From contig JBCCGE010000107.1 in assembly GCA_039029455.1 (NCBI GenBank), positions 1-10,646 on the forward strand: a stretch of 10,646 nucleotides of DNA. The letters are read 5' to 3'. This DNA is from JBCCGE01 sp039029455 (GTDB lineage: Bacteria; Pseudomonadota; Gammaproteobacteria; Arenicellales; Poriferihabitantaceae). The notes beneath the pieces are model-generated. The model was not told where the DNA came from and did not search any database. It saw nothing but the letters and a program-made list of their open reading frames with translations. Both the position numbers and the translations under genes were made by a program. Every line of letters starts with the position of its first letter. Within the stretch, counting starts at the first letter, position 1. Positions 1-7,363 of the stretch are shown here, piece after piece.

Positions 1-281
1 ACTTCATCGCCTCTGATCTCATTGGCGATTTCCAGCGTCACCTCTTCGATCTTTTCCACCTTACAGGAAGCTCCGGCCTTTCTGATCGCAAGGCAGATTT
101 TACTGGCTTCGTCTTTGTTGTATTCCTTCTTAAGCGTAACTTCCTTGCCCTGAAGAAGTGACTCCATCCTTTGACTGCTGGAATTGAAGAGCTTTGCGAG
201 TGCGAACAGCACATCCCGCCGGTTTTGTTCCGGCATTACGTGACCACTCAGTACTACACGGTATCTGTCAAAAAGTGCCAT
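1..281 (-). CDS. Partial gene: N-terminal L7/L12-like domain protein, C-terminus outside window
   Basis: An open minus-strand frame begins at an ATG at 279-281 and runs without a stop off the left edge, giving about 93 residues. A good ribosome binding site, AAGGGG, lies 5 bases upstream of the ATG. The protein starts MALFDRYRVVLSGHV and continues with a pattern (LAKLF, then SLLQGKEVTLKK, then AIRKAGASCKVE) that I recognise as a small N-terminal module of gammaproteobacterial membrane or hypothetical proteins. It resembles the C-terminal fold of ribosomal protein L7/L12: a helix, a short 'll.G.p..vK' segment and a final 'kaGa.c' strand. What follows the module is usually a different domain, often a membrane domain, and cannot be seen here. 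The gene lies 74 bases downstream of purH on the same strand, where purD sits in Pseudomonas. The domain name is inference from pattern memory; reading frame and start are well supported. Confidence 0.72.
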   Translation of the reverse strand, partial: MALFDRYRVVLSGHVMPEQNRRDVLFALAKLFNSSSQRMESLLQGKEVTLKKEYNKDEASKICLAIRKAGASCKVEKIEEVTLEIANEIRGDE

Positions 282-311
282 TTAACCCCTTACCATTCGC
301 GCCTGACTTCA

Positions 312-337
312 ATTGTAGATTAAAGCGTCACGTCCAA
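312..337 (-). promoter_or_regulatory. Possible promoter for the partial left-edge gene
   Basis: On the minus strand, TACAAT (bases 312-317) matches the -10 consensus at five of six positions, and TTGGAC (332-337) resembles a -35. The 14-base spacer is too short for a standard sigma-70 promoter, so only the -10 is convincing. If used, it would give a leader of about 25-30 bases before the ATG at 281. This would let the left-edge gene be expressed separately from purH. Low confidence. Confidence 0.2.
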
Positions 338-355
338 CTATCACCGCAGCTGTTT

Positions 356-1915
356 TCAATGGCGAAAATGCCTCATCCCGGTGAACAACATGGCGATACT
401 GTGTTGATTTGCTGCCGCGATGACTTCGTCGTCGCGCATTGATCCGCCAGGCTGAATAACGGCTCTGACGCCTGCCTCAGCAGCGTTGTCAAGACCATCC
501 CGGAAAGGAAAAAAGGCATCAGATGCCATTACCGCACCACGCGTAGACAGCCCGGCATGCTCTGCCTTGATGCCCGCGATTCTTGCAGAGTTGACCCGAC
601 TCATCTGCCCGGCCCCAACCCCGATCGTCGCACAGTCGGCCGCATACACAATCGCATTCGATTTTACGAACTTCGCGACTTTCCACGCAAAAACGAGATC
701 ACGCAATTCACCATCGCTCGGTTGCCGCTCAGAAACCACCTGCAGCTCTTTGTAAAGATCGATATCGCGAGTCTGTACCAAAAGTCCGCCACCGACTCGC
801 TTGAAATCCATTTCCGCTTCAGGAACGTCGTTTAGCACTATTTCTAATGCACGTATATTTGGTTTTTGTTGAATAATGTCGAGTGCGTCTGCGTCGAATT
901 GCGGAGCCAGAATGACCTCGACAAATTGCCGATCCACAATTGCCGCAGCCGTAACTCTGTCCAAAGGCTCGTTGAATGCGATGATCCCACCAAACGCGGA
1001 CTCTGCATCTGTCTGAAAAGCCCGGTCGTACGCAGACTTCAGATCCTCTGCCTCACAGACACCACACGGGTTGGCGTGCTTGACAATCACACACGCCGGT
1101 TTATCAAACTGGGAGACACACTGCAGCGCTGCATCACTATCCGCGATATTGTTAAATGACAGTTCTTTTCCGCAATGCTGAACAGCTGACCCGATGCCAT
1201 GGGATGTATTCTTTTCTGTGTAAAAACCCGCAGTCTGATGCGGATTTTCTCCGTAACGCATGGACTGTTTGATCGCAAACTGAAGGTTTAGGGTCTGCGG
1301 CAGTTTTGCGTCCTCGAAACGGCCTTCAGCAGCGTCCAGCTGTTTATTCAGATAGCTTGCAATGGCATTGTCGTATCGCGCCGTATGTGCAAAGCATTTT
1401 GCTGCCAGAACAAACCGCCTTTCTTTCGAAACGGTATTGTTTTTCGACTCAATCTCATCAACGATCATCGCGTAGTCTTCAGGATCAACAACGACCGTCA
1501 CCCTCTCGTGATTCTTAGCCGCGGCCCTCAGCATCGCTGGGCCCCCAATATCAATATTTTCGATCGCATCAGTTAACGTGCAATCCGGATTGGTGATGGT
1601 TTTCTCAAATGGATAGAGATTGACGACTACAAGATCTATCGGACAAATATCAAGCTTGTCCAGCACGGCATCATCCGTGTTTGAGCGCGCCAGTATCCCA
1701 CCGTGAATTTTTGGATGCAGCGTCTTGACACGACCGCCCATGACTTCCGGAAAACCTGTGTGTTCACTGACCTCGGTAACGTCGATACCGTGTTGTTTCA
1801 ACAATGTCGACGTACCCCCTGTCGACAGTATTGAAACTCCGTGTGCCGTGAGGTTGCGAGCGAATTCGACGATCCCCGTCTTTTCAGAAACGCTTAAAAG
1901 TGCAGTTTTAATCAC
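356..1915 (-). CDS. purH: Bifunctional AICAR formyltransferase / IMP cyclohydrolase PurH
   Basis: This 519-residue cytosolic enzyme catalyses the last two steps of de novo purine synthesis. It formylates AICAR with 10-formyl-tetrahydrofolate, then closes the ring to IMP. The length is usual for the family. The N-terminal cyclohydrolase domain (about 1-195) has the MGS-fold phosphate loop STGGT at 31-35, GGRVKTLHPKIHGG at 60-73 and NLYPF at 99-103. The C-terminal transformylase domain (about 200-519) has RYGENPHQ at 220-227, SFNN at 253-256, the catalytic Lys-His pair at 279-280 within KHANPCG, ASDAFFPF at 464-471 and IQPGGSMRD at 487-495. The start is GTG, with AAGAGA about nine bases upstream; no in-frame ATG fits the family N-terminus MIKTALLSVS better. 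It lies 100 bases downstream of fis on the same strand, and a separate promoter is possible but not evident. Identification is very secure. Confidence 0.98.
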   Translation of the reverse strand: MIKTALLSVSEKTGIVEFARNLTAHGVSILSTGGTSTLLKQHGIDVTEVSEHTGFPEVMGGRVKTLHPKIHGGILARSNTDDAVLDKLDICPIDLVVVNLYPFEKTITNPDCTLTDAIENIDIGGPAMLRAAAKNHERVTVVVDPEDYAMIVDEIESKNNTVSKERRFVLAAKCFAHTARYDNAIASYLNKQLDAAEGRFEDAKLPQTLNLQFAIKQSMRYGENPHQTAGFYTEKNTSHGIGSAVQHCGKELSFNNIADSDAALQCVSQFDKPACVIVKHANPCGVCEAEDLKSAYDRAFQTDAESAFGGIIAFNEPLDRVTAAAIVDRQFVEVILAPQFDADALDIIQQKPNIRALEIVLNDVPEAEMDFKRVGGGLLVQTRDIDLYKELQVVSERQPSDGELRDLVFAWKVAKFVKSNAIVYAADCATIGVGAGQMSRVNSARIAGIKAEHAGLSTRGAVMASDAFFPFRDGLDNAAEAGVRAVIQPGGSMRDDEVIAAANQHSIAMLFTGMRHFRH

Positions 1916-2015
1916 GACACGGTCTCTTGTCAGTTAGTGATCCGGTTGAAATCGGACGATGTGGTGGAGATAAATGAAATGTGAGTACTGAATCTGTCTG
2001 GCTGTCGATAGTTTT

Positions 2016-2273
2016 TCAATCAATCAGCCCATACGTTTCCAGTTTTTTTCGGAGCGTGTTGCGGTTGATTCCAAGTAGACGAGAGGCTTCGCTCTGATTA
2101 CTCTGGGTATGCTTCATGACCACTTCAAGCAGAGGCTTCTCGACCTCTTCAAGAACCATTTGGTACAGATTACTGGCGTTTTCGCCATTCAAATCATTCA
2201 GATACTTGGAAACGGAGTCCTTTACGGGTCCGCTCAACGGCCCACGGCCACAGGTATTCTTTTTTTGTTTCAA
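2016..2273 (-). CDS. fis: DNA-binding protein Fis, short form with TTG start
   Basis: Fis is a nucleoid-associated homodimer that bends DNA and modulates rRNA, tRNA and many other promoters. The core from PLSGPVKDS through VLEEVEKPLLEVVM aligns without gaps to my memory of E. coli Fis. The C-terminal helix-turn-helix, SEASRLLGINRNTLRKKLET (residues 61-80 from the TTG), is strongly conserved, and the protein ends YGLID. No in-frame ATG exists. The frame stays open up to a GTG at 2381, which would overlap dusB by 74 bases and give 121 residues. I prefer the TTG at 2271-2273, which lies 34 bases after the dusB stop and gives 85 residues. No clear ribosome binding site precedes it, so the start is uncertain. 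With this start the protein lacks most of the N-terminal beta-hairpin arm of E. coli Fis (98 residues). The dusB-fis pairing is classical and supports both calls. Confidence 0.93.
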   Translation of the reverse strand: MKQKKNTCGRGPLSGPVKDSVSKYLNDLNGENASNLYQMVLEEVEKPLLEVVMKHTQSNQSEASRLLGINRNTLRKKLETYGLID

Positions 2274-2307
2274 AGTCTGAAAGATTCGTTGTCGTACGCA
2301 CCGGATA

Positions 2308-3357
2308 TCAAGCCGGCAGCGCTGGCCCAAACTCGTGGCGGTTTGAATAATTTTTAGAGTGATCGAAACCACTTCGATCACACGGCAGTTTCTGATGAAT
2401 TAATTTCTCAAAAACGCATTGCAGAATCTCAACCTGATTTTCTGCGTCGGTCTCGGTCAAAAGCACTTTGGGTGTTTTTGCGACCGGTTTTAGTTTCCCC
2501 AAGTACCATTTTATATGTTTTCTTGCGACTCGGACACCCTGATCATCACCATAGAACCGATGAATCTCTGCGATATGGGAAAGAATGAGCGCGACTTTGT
2601 CGGGGAAATCAACAGAAGTCGTTTTCTGATCTTTTAGAAAACGACCAATCTGGCCCGGAAGCCAGGGCTCACCATGTGCACCGCGCCCGATCATAACCGC
2701 GTCTGCCCCTGTAAATCGCATGACCTCGAGCGCTTTCTCGGGAGAATCAATATCTCCGTTAGCAACGACCGGAATTGACAAAATACGTTTGACCTGTCGA
2801 ACGGTCTCGTATTCAACCGCACCATGAAACCGACAAGCTCGTGTTCGACCGTGAACGGCGAGAGATTGAATACCGGCATCCTCGGCAATTTGACCAATAC
2901 GCTGCGCGTTTCTGTTTTGCAAATCCGTACCCGTGCGGATTTTGAGCGTGACCGGAACATCAACCGCCGCTACCACGGTTTCAAGGATCGTTTTCACTAG
3001 ATCTTCGTCTCCCAGCAATGCCGAACCCGCCAACCGCTTGCATACTTTTTTAGCGGGACAGCCCATATTGATATCGATGATGTCGGCGCCCTGTTCGACA
3101 TTGAACTGTGCCGCGTCCGCAAGCATCGCCGGGTCCCAGCCAACGATCTGGATTGATCGAGGTCTGGTCTCGGCGCGGTGTACCTGCCTGAGCAGACTTT
3201 TGCGTGTTCCCCTGAGTTCGGGGTTGCTTGCAGTCATCTCTCCAACCACCATCCCTGCACCGAGTTTTCGGGCCAGATTTCTGAACGGCAGATCTGTGAC
3301 ACCGGCCATGGGCGCAAGGATTACGGGTGTATCCAACCGAAAACGGCCAATCTTCAT
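2308..3357 (-). CDS. dusB: tRNA-dihydrouridine synthase B
   Basis: This FMN-dependent enzyme reduces specific uridines in the tRNA D-loop to dihydrouridine using NADPH. The 349-residue protein starts on the FMN-binding barrel (PVILAPMAGVTDLPFR, 11-26). It carries the catalytic Cys100 in NMGCPAKKVCK (98-107), VTLKIRTG (136-143), VHGRTR (168-173), VVANGDI (197-203) and the phosphate-binding VMIGRGAHGEPW (221-232). The small helical tRNA-binding domain follows (about 250-325). Roughly 28 residues at the C-terminus (after about 321) look divergent, and the protein is longer than the roughly 320 residues of E. coli DusB. The ATG overlaps the stop of the upstream zinc-ribbon gene as ATGA, implying translational coupling. 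Fis follows immediately, and this context favours DusB over DusA or DusC. Confidence 0.96.
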   Translation of the reverse strand: MKIGRFRLDTPVILAPMAGVTDLPFRNLARKLGAGMVVGEMTASNPELRGTRKSLLRQVHRAETRPRSIQIVGWDPAMLADAAQFNVEQGADIIDINMGCPAKKVCKRLAGSALLGDEDLVKTILETVVAAVDVPVTLKIRTGTDLQNRNAQRIGQIAEDAGIQSLAVHGRTRACRFHGAVEYETVRQVKRILSIPVVANGDIDSPEKALEVMRFTGADAVMIGRGAHGEPWLPGQIGRFLKDQKTTSVDFPDKVALILSHIAEIHRFYGDDQGVRVARKHIKWYLGKLKPVAKTPKVLLTETDAENQVEILQCVFEKLIHQKLPCDRSGFDHSKNYSNRHEFGPALPA

Positions 3358-4577
3358 GTCAGATTGTTATCGCCGGGGCTGGTGACAATATCGACCACGA
3401 ACCCCACGGCTTTTTCATGGGGGTTCGCCAGATCAAACCATATGGTGCCGAGCTGCCCGGCTGAAAGTGAGTTCACCTGATCATCCGGAAGATACGCTTC
3501 TGGCGAAAACGTGCGGCGGCCTACGACGCGACCTACCCGGTCCGTTAAAGTGAGCTGAAGATCCGGATAGGGCTGAGCAAAAGCTGCCTCGTTTACCAGT
3601 CGAACAGAAACTCTGAGTGCGCCTGGCTCAGTGGGATGCAACTCAATCTTTGTGTTGGTCAGAGTAAAACGAAATAAGTCCTGACGCGCCGGCAACGTGC
3701 ATGACGCCAATCGGCAAAATACTTCCAGGTAGGGTCTGGCCATTTCATTTTGAGCATAGCGCTCCACAAAAAACAATTTCACCTGAAATCCGAGAAGCAG
3801 CAAAAAGCCGGCACAAACCATAAACCAACTCAGTGTCGCCAACGGGTTCGACTTGTGGCTGATGATATGGTCAACACCGTGCATGTTTATGCTGTGCTGT
3901 GACGGTCTGTCCTCAGCATCCGGAATGAATTCCGACGCACCGCTCCCAATGTCCAGTCGGGCGAGTTGATCCTCCGTCAGAAGGGAATCCTCACTAAAAT
4001 CTGCCTCAAACTGATCGATCAGTCTTTCGTCTACCGTCACCTTCAAACCGAGATCAGATCGTCCGTCATCCTGATTTTTTATAAATTCTCTGTACTGATC
4101 CTGTTGTTCGTCCGAGCTCTCTGCCTCCGTAGAGTCCACAGACTCAACTTCGTTGTCGATTAGGAATGCCTCGTGAACATCAGATTGATTTGTAAGATCA
4201 GAGTCGTCATGCACGCCCAGAGATTCCGGATCGGTTGACGGTTCACTGTACAAACCGGCATTGTCCTGATCTGCATTTTGATCAAAAGCCCGCAGATCAA
4301 TATCCTCGTTCAGCTGCGGTTGCTGTTGATCCGTCTGAACATCATCTGCATCAGAATATTCGCGCGCAAACGGCCGAAACGCATTCGGGTCAGCGTCTTC
4401 GGCAACTTCGGTCGCACGAAATCCGTCTTCTGTCTGCTCCACCAGATTCCAGTTGGCGTTAAATACCTCTCGGCACGCGCCACATCTCACAAGACCATCC
4501 TTGAATTCGAGCTTTTCCATGCTGAGGCGAAAGACAGCCTTGCAATGCGGGCAGGCAGCGAACATTTCCGAAGTCAT
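3354..4577 (-). CDS. Zinc-ribbon (MJ0042-type) and DUF3426 membrane protein, function unknown
   Basis: The 407-residue protein has three parts. Residues 9-35 form an MJ0042-type zinc ribbon with cysteines at 9 and 12 (CPHC) and 32 and 35 (CGAC). Residues about 50-235 are a long, low-complexity linker rich in Asp, Glu, Gln and Ser. One transmembrane helix lies at about 246-270 (WFMVCAGFLLLLGF), followed by a C-terminal beta-rich domain matching DUF3426 (about 285-400). The predicted topology puts the zinc finger in the cytoplasm and DUF3426 in the periplasm, which I infer from family architecture. The gene starts with ATGA overlapping the prmA stop and ends with ATGA overlapping dusB. A protein of this kind occupies the same slot between prmA and dusB in Pseudomonas as I recall it. 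No molecular function is established to my knowledge. Confidence 0.9.
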   Translation of the reverse strand: MTSEMFAACPHCKAVFRLSMEKLEFKDGLVRCGACREVFNANWNLVEQTEDGFRATEVAEDADPNAFRPFAREYSDADDVQTDQQQPQLNEDIDLRAFDQNADQDNAGLYSEPSTDPESLGVHDDSDLTNQSDVHEAFLIDNEVESVDSTEAESSDEQQDQYREFIKNQDDGRSDLGLKVTVDERLIDQFEADFSEDSLLTEDQLARLDIGSGASEFIPDAEDRPSQHSINMHGVDHIISHKSNPLATLSWFMVCAGFLLLLGFQVKLFFVERYAQNEMARPYLEVFCRLASCTLPARQDLFRFTLTNTKIELHPTEPGALRVSVRLVNEAAFAQPYPDLQLTLTDRVGRVVGRRTFSPEAYLPDDQVNSLSAGQLGTIWFDLANPHEKAVGFVVDIVTSPGDNNLT

Positions 4578-5491
4578 TTGTGCCCCACCTGCGGCTGACA
4601 GGCACTTGACAGTAATATCCAGTCACCCGCATTCGTTGTGTCAAACACCAGTGGTTCGAAGTAGCTCAGAACCTCCGTCACCTGATGCTCGAGAATTCCA
4701 GACAGTGCAATTTTCGATGAATCTCGATCCACCATCATATCCATTAGTCTGGATGAGTTTGATTTCAGCGTGGGCGCCAGAATATTTGCAAGAACAAGAT
4801 CAAAACGTTCAACTTCAAACTCATCGATATGTCTGGATTGAACCCGGTCTTCGACGACGTTAACGCGAGCATTTCGAGAACAGCTCTCAACAGCTCTATG
4901 ATCATTGTCGTACGCAACAACCCGGTCAGCACCAAACATCGCGCAGGCGATTGCCAAAATTCCGGAACCTGCTCCGTAATCGGCAACAGCCTTTCCATCC
5001 AGCCAACCGCTGTTTCCAAGCGAGCTGATGTAGGACAGGCACATTTCTGTTGTTTCGTGATCACCTGTCCCGAACGCCATCCCGGGATCAATCATTATGT
5101 TGACCGCACTTTCGTCGACCGGACTGCACCAGCTCGGGCAGATCCAAAGTGTGCTGTCGATGCGAAGCGGTTTAAAATTTTTCAGCCAGGCATTCTCCCA
5201 ATCCCGGTCTTCGATGCTTTCGACAACGACTTCAACACTCTGTATACCGGCGGTTACCAATGAAATACAGGCTTGATTGACAAACTCATCTTTGTCGTCC
5301 GGTGAATGGAACAGACCGTTTATGCGCTGCATTTCCCACTTGGGATTTGATGGCGCAGACTCATCCACCTGAATCTCATCATTGGCCGATTCCACGGTTG
5401 TGGATAGAACACCCATTGATTCAAAAAGCGAGTCCACCGCTTGGGCCTGGGCCCGTCTCACAACCAATCCAATCTGCAGATAGTCAGCCAC
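4574..5491 (-). CDS. prmA: Ribosomal protein L11 methyltransferase PrmA
   Basis: PrmA is a SAM-dependent enzyme that trimethylates ribosomal protein L11. With the GTG at 5489-5491 the protein has 305 residues, close to the roughly 293 of E. coli PrmA. The L11-recognition N-terminal domain ends with DRDWENAWLKNFKPLRI at about 96-112. The Rossmann methyltransferase domain carries DPGMAFGTGDHETT (135-148), the SAM loop DYGAGSGIL (171-179), the acidic ribose-binding residue in AYDND, the catalytic-region motif ANILAP (235-240) and LSGIL (263-267). I chose this GTG because GGAAAAG lies seven bases upstream and the protein then begins ADYLQIGLVV, as PrmA proteins do. A further in-frame GTG at 5527 would add 12 residues with no homology signal or good binding site. 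The gene overlaps accC by 8 bases and the zinc-ribbon gene by 4, so it is probably translated by coupling. Confidence 0.95.
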   Translation of the reverse strand: MADYLQIGLVVRRAQAQAVDSLFESMGVLSTTVESANDEIQVDESAPSNPKWEMQRINGLFHSPDDKDEFVNQACISLVTAGIQSVEVVVESIEDRDWENAWLKNFKPLRIDSTLWICPSWCSPVDESAVNIMIDPGMAFGTGDHETTEMCLSYISSLGNSGWLDGKAVADYGAGSGILAIACAMFGADRVVAYDNDHRAVESCSRNARVNVVEDRVQSRHIDEFEVERFDLVLANILAPTLKSNSSRLMDMMVDRDSSKIALSGILEHQVTEVLSYFEPLVFDTTNAGDWILLSSACQPQVGHK

Positions 5492-6833
5492 CCAGTTTCT
5501 TTTCCAGGTAGTGAATATCGAGCCCACCCTGAATGAAAGACGGATCTCTGATTAGTGATCGGTGTAATGGCAAATTGGTTTTGATTCCATCGACGACCAT
5601 TTCCTGCAGTGCGCCTGACATTCGACTTAACGCTTCATTTCGATCAACTCCGTGAGTAATCACTTTTCCGATCATCGAATCGTAGAAAGGTGGCACGACG
5701 TAATTGCTGTAGACGTGGGAGTCAACCCTGACACCGGGCCCGCCGGCCATGTGATATTGCTCAATCCGACCAGGCGACGGCGCAAAGGTCTCCGGATCTT
5801 CTGCGTTAATCCGACATTCGAATGCGTGCCCGCGAAGAGTGATATCTTTTTGAGAAAATCGCAATTTTTCGCCGGATGCAATTCGAATCTGCTCCTGCAG
5901 CAGATCAATGCCGGTAATCATCTCGGTAACCGGATGCTCTACCTGAATTCTGGTGTTCATCTCGATAAAAAAGAATTCTCCGTCCTCGTAAAGAAACTCG
6001 AACGTACCGGCGCCACGGTACCCGATTGCCTCACATGCTTTTGCGCAACGTGCACCTATTTCCTCACGTTGAGCATCCGTAATTCCCGGGGCCGGTGCCT
6101 CTTCAATAACTTTTTGATGCCGTCTCTGCATCGAGCAATCGCGATCACCCAGGTGTACGGCGCTTCCGTATGAATCCGCCAGAACCTGATACTCAATGTG
6201 ACGAGGCTTCTCAAGAAAACGCTCCATGTAGATAATATCGTTACCAAAAGCTGCTGCAGCCTCTTTTCGGGTGAGTGCCACTGAATCGATCAGATCATCT
6301 ACGCTTCTGGATACGCGCATGCCTTTGCCACCCCCACCACCGCTGGCTTTGATCATCAGCGGGAAGCCTATTTTTTCAGCCAGTTCGATAATCTCGCCCG
6401 GCTCATTGGGAATCGGACCATCAGACCCCGGAACGCAGGGTACGCCCGCTGCTTTCATGGCTTGAATCGCCGAAATCTTGTCCCCCATCGTACGAATGGT
6501 ATCGGCCCGTGGACCGACAAATATAAATCCGCTTTGCTCGACTCGGTCCGCAAAATCCGCATTTTCGGATAAAAATCCGTATCCGGGATGGATAGCCGAA
6601 GCTTCAGTGACCTCGGCCGCAGAGATAACAGAAGCAATATTCAGATAACTGTCTTTGGCCGCAGGAGGTCCAATACAAACTGATTCATCGGCCAATCGAA
6701 CATACTTGGCGTCGCGATCGGCCTTAGAGTGCAACGCAACGGTTTGTATTCCCAACTGTCGACACGCCCGCAAAATACGCAGCGCGATTTCACCGCGATT
6801 TGCGATAACCAGCTTCTCGATATTCTGTTTCAT
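5484..6833 (-). CDS. accC: Acetyl-CoA carboxylase, biotin carboxylase subunit AccC
   Basis: AccC carboxylates the biotin of BCCP using ATP and bicarbonate, the first half-reaction of acetyl-CoA carboxylase in fatty acid synthesis. From the ATG at 6831-6833 the protein has 449 residues, the normal length. Motifs: IANRGEIALR (10-19), HPGYGFLSEN (82-91), MGDK with Lys119, the ATP-grasp glycine loop KASGGGGGKGMR (162-173), RDCSMQRRHQKVIEEAPAPG (231-250) and the catalytic/metal segment EMNTRIQVEH (291-300). All the catalytic residues I know from E. coli AccC have counterparts with a shift of three. A TTG immediately before the ATG is in frame, so a one-residue-longer start cannot be excluded. The binding site is weak. 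It lies 45 bases after accB and overlaps prmA by 8 bases. Identification is very secure. Confidence 0.98.
   Translation of the reverse strand: MKQNIEKLVIANRGEIALRILRACRQLGIQTVALHSKADRDAKYVRLADESVCIGPPAAKDSYLNIASVISAAEVTEASAIHPGYGFLSENADFADRVEQSGFIFVGPRADTIRTMGDKISAIQAMKAAGVPCVPGSDGPIPNEPGEIIELAEKIGFPLMIKASGGGGGKGMRVSRSVDDLIDSVALTRKEAAAAFGNDIIYMERFLEKPRHIEYQVLADSYGSAVHLGDRDCSMQRRHQKVIEEAPAPGITDAQREEIGARCAKACEAIGYRGAGTFEFLYEDGEFFFIEMNTRIQVEHPVTEMITGIDLLQEQIRIASGEKLRFSQKDITLRGHAFECRINAEDPETFAPSPGRIEQYHMAGGPGVRVDSHVYSNYVVPPFYDSMIGKVITHGVDRNEALSRMSGALQEMVVDGIKTNLPLHRSLIRDPSFIQGGLDIHYLEKKLGG
5499..5505 (-). promoter_or_regulatory. Ribosome binding site that decides the prmA GTG start
   Basis: GGAAAAG on the minus strand lies seven bases upstream of the GTG at 5489-5491, inside the final codons of accC. 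The alternative GTG at 5527 has no comparable sequence at a usable distance. This supports the shorter PrmA and an 8-base overlap with accC. Confidence 0.5.
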
Positions 6834-6878
6834 CAATTCTATAAGCAGCGCGGTGTAACTCCGATCCAGCGCAAGGCG

Positions 6879-7337
6879 TCACTCAACACTAAACAGCCGC
6901 TCGCCAAACTCAACCGGATCGCCGTTACTTTTTTCGACAGAAACAACCGTGCCGGCAACATCTGACTGAATCTGATTGAACGTTTTCATGGCTTCAATAA
7001 TGCAGACAACGTCACCCACATTTACTTTCTGTCCGACCTCGACAAAGGGTGGATCATCGGGTGTCGGTGACGCATAAAAGGTTCCAACCATTGGGGATTC
7101 AATAGCCTGGCCGCCTGCCGGCCCCGTTTCTGATTTCTGGTTGGAGACTTCGGTCACAGCCACCGCAGGCCCAGCCTGTGTCACAACTGCGGGTGCCGGC
7201 GATGTCGCTGCGATCTGCTGCACACCCTGAGACGCGCGGCTCAATCGAATAGTGGAATCGCCTTCCGTGATCTCCATTTCGACCAGAGCTGAATCTTCCA
7301 GCAGCTCGATTAGTTTTTTGACTTTTCTTAGATCCAA
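6879..7337 (-). CDS. accB: Biotin carboxyl carrier protein of acetyl-CoA carboxylase AccB
   Basis: AccB carries the biotin that shuttles CO2 between AccC and the carboxyltransferase (AccA/AccD). The 152-residue protein has the typical N-terminal segment MDLRKVKKLIELLEDSALV (1-19), matching the E. coli start MDIRKIKKLIEL. A Pro/Ala-rich linker follows (about 45-78), then the biotinyl domain (79-152). The domain includes the thumb-type loop SPMVGTFYASPTPD (81-94) seen in true BCCPs and the biotinylated Lys118 in EAMKTFN. The usual motif is EAMKMMN, so Thr and Phe replace both Met residues after the lysine. The start codon is TTG at 7335-7337, supported by GGAG eight bases upstream and by family alignment. 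It lies 26 bases downstream of aroQ and 45 bases upstream of accC, in the conserved aroQ-accB-accC order. Confidence 0.97.
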   Translation of the reverse strand: MDLRKVKKLIELLEDSALVEMEITEGDSTIRLSRASQGVQQIAATSPAPAVVTQAGPAVAVTEVSNQKSETGPAGGQAIESPMVGTFYASPTPDDPPFVEVGQKVNVGDVVCIIEAMKTFNQIQSDVAGTVVSVEKSNGDPVEFGERLFSVE

Positions 7338-7345
7338 CGATTTAT

Positions 7346-7349
7346 CTCC
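7346..7349 (-). promoter_or_regulatory. Ribosome binding site that decides the accB TTG start
   Basis: GGAG on the minus strand sits eight bases upstream of TTG (7335-7337) in the short gap between aroQ and accB. There is no ATG near this position in the accB frame. The spacing and the match of the encoded N-terminus to BCCPs make the TTG start convincing. Confidence 0.65.
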
Positions 7350-7363
7350 AAATTCAGTGCAAT

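Noticed and set aside
1916..2015. PurR operator or intrinsic terminator between fis and purH
   Set aside because: I found no ACGCAAACG-type PurR site. The only hairpin (TCCG/CGGA, 1941-1956) has a four-base stem and an eight-base loop without a T-run.
2933..3385. 150-codon plus-strand open frame opposite dusB
   Set aside because: It lies entirely antisense to strongly conserved dusB codons, shows no recognisable domain and has no ribosome binding site or operon context. It is a shadow frame.
5652..6173. 173-codon plus-strand open frame opposite accC
   Set aside because: It is antisense to the highly conserved ATP-grasp region of accC, and its composition reflects the complement of that gene. 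No family is recognisable.
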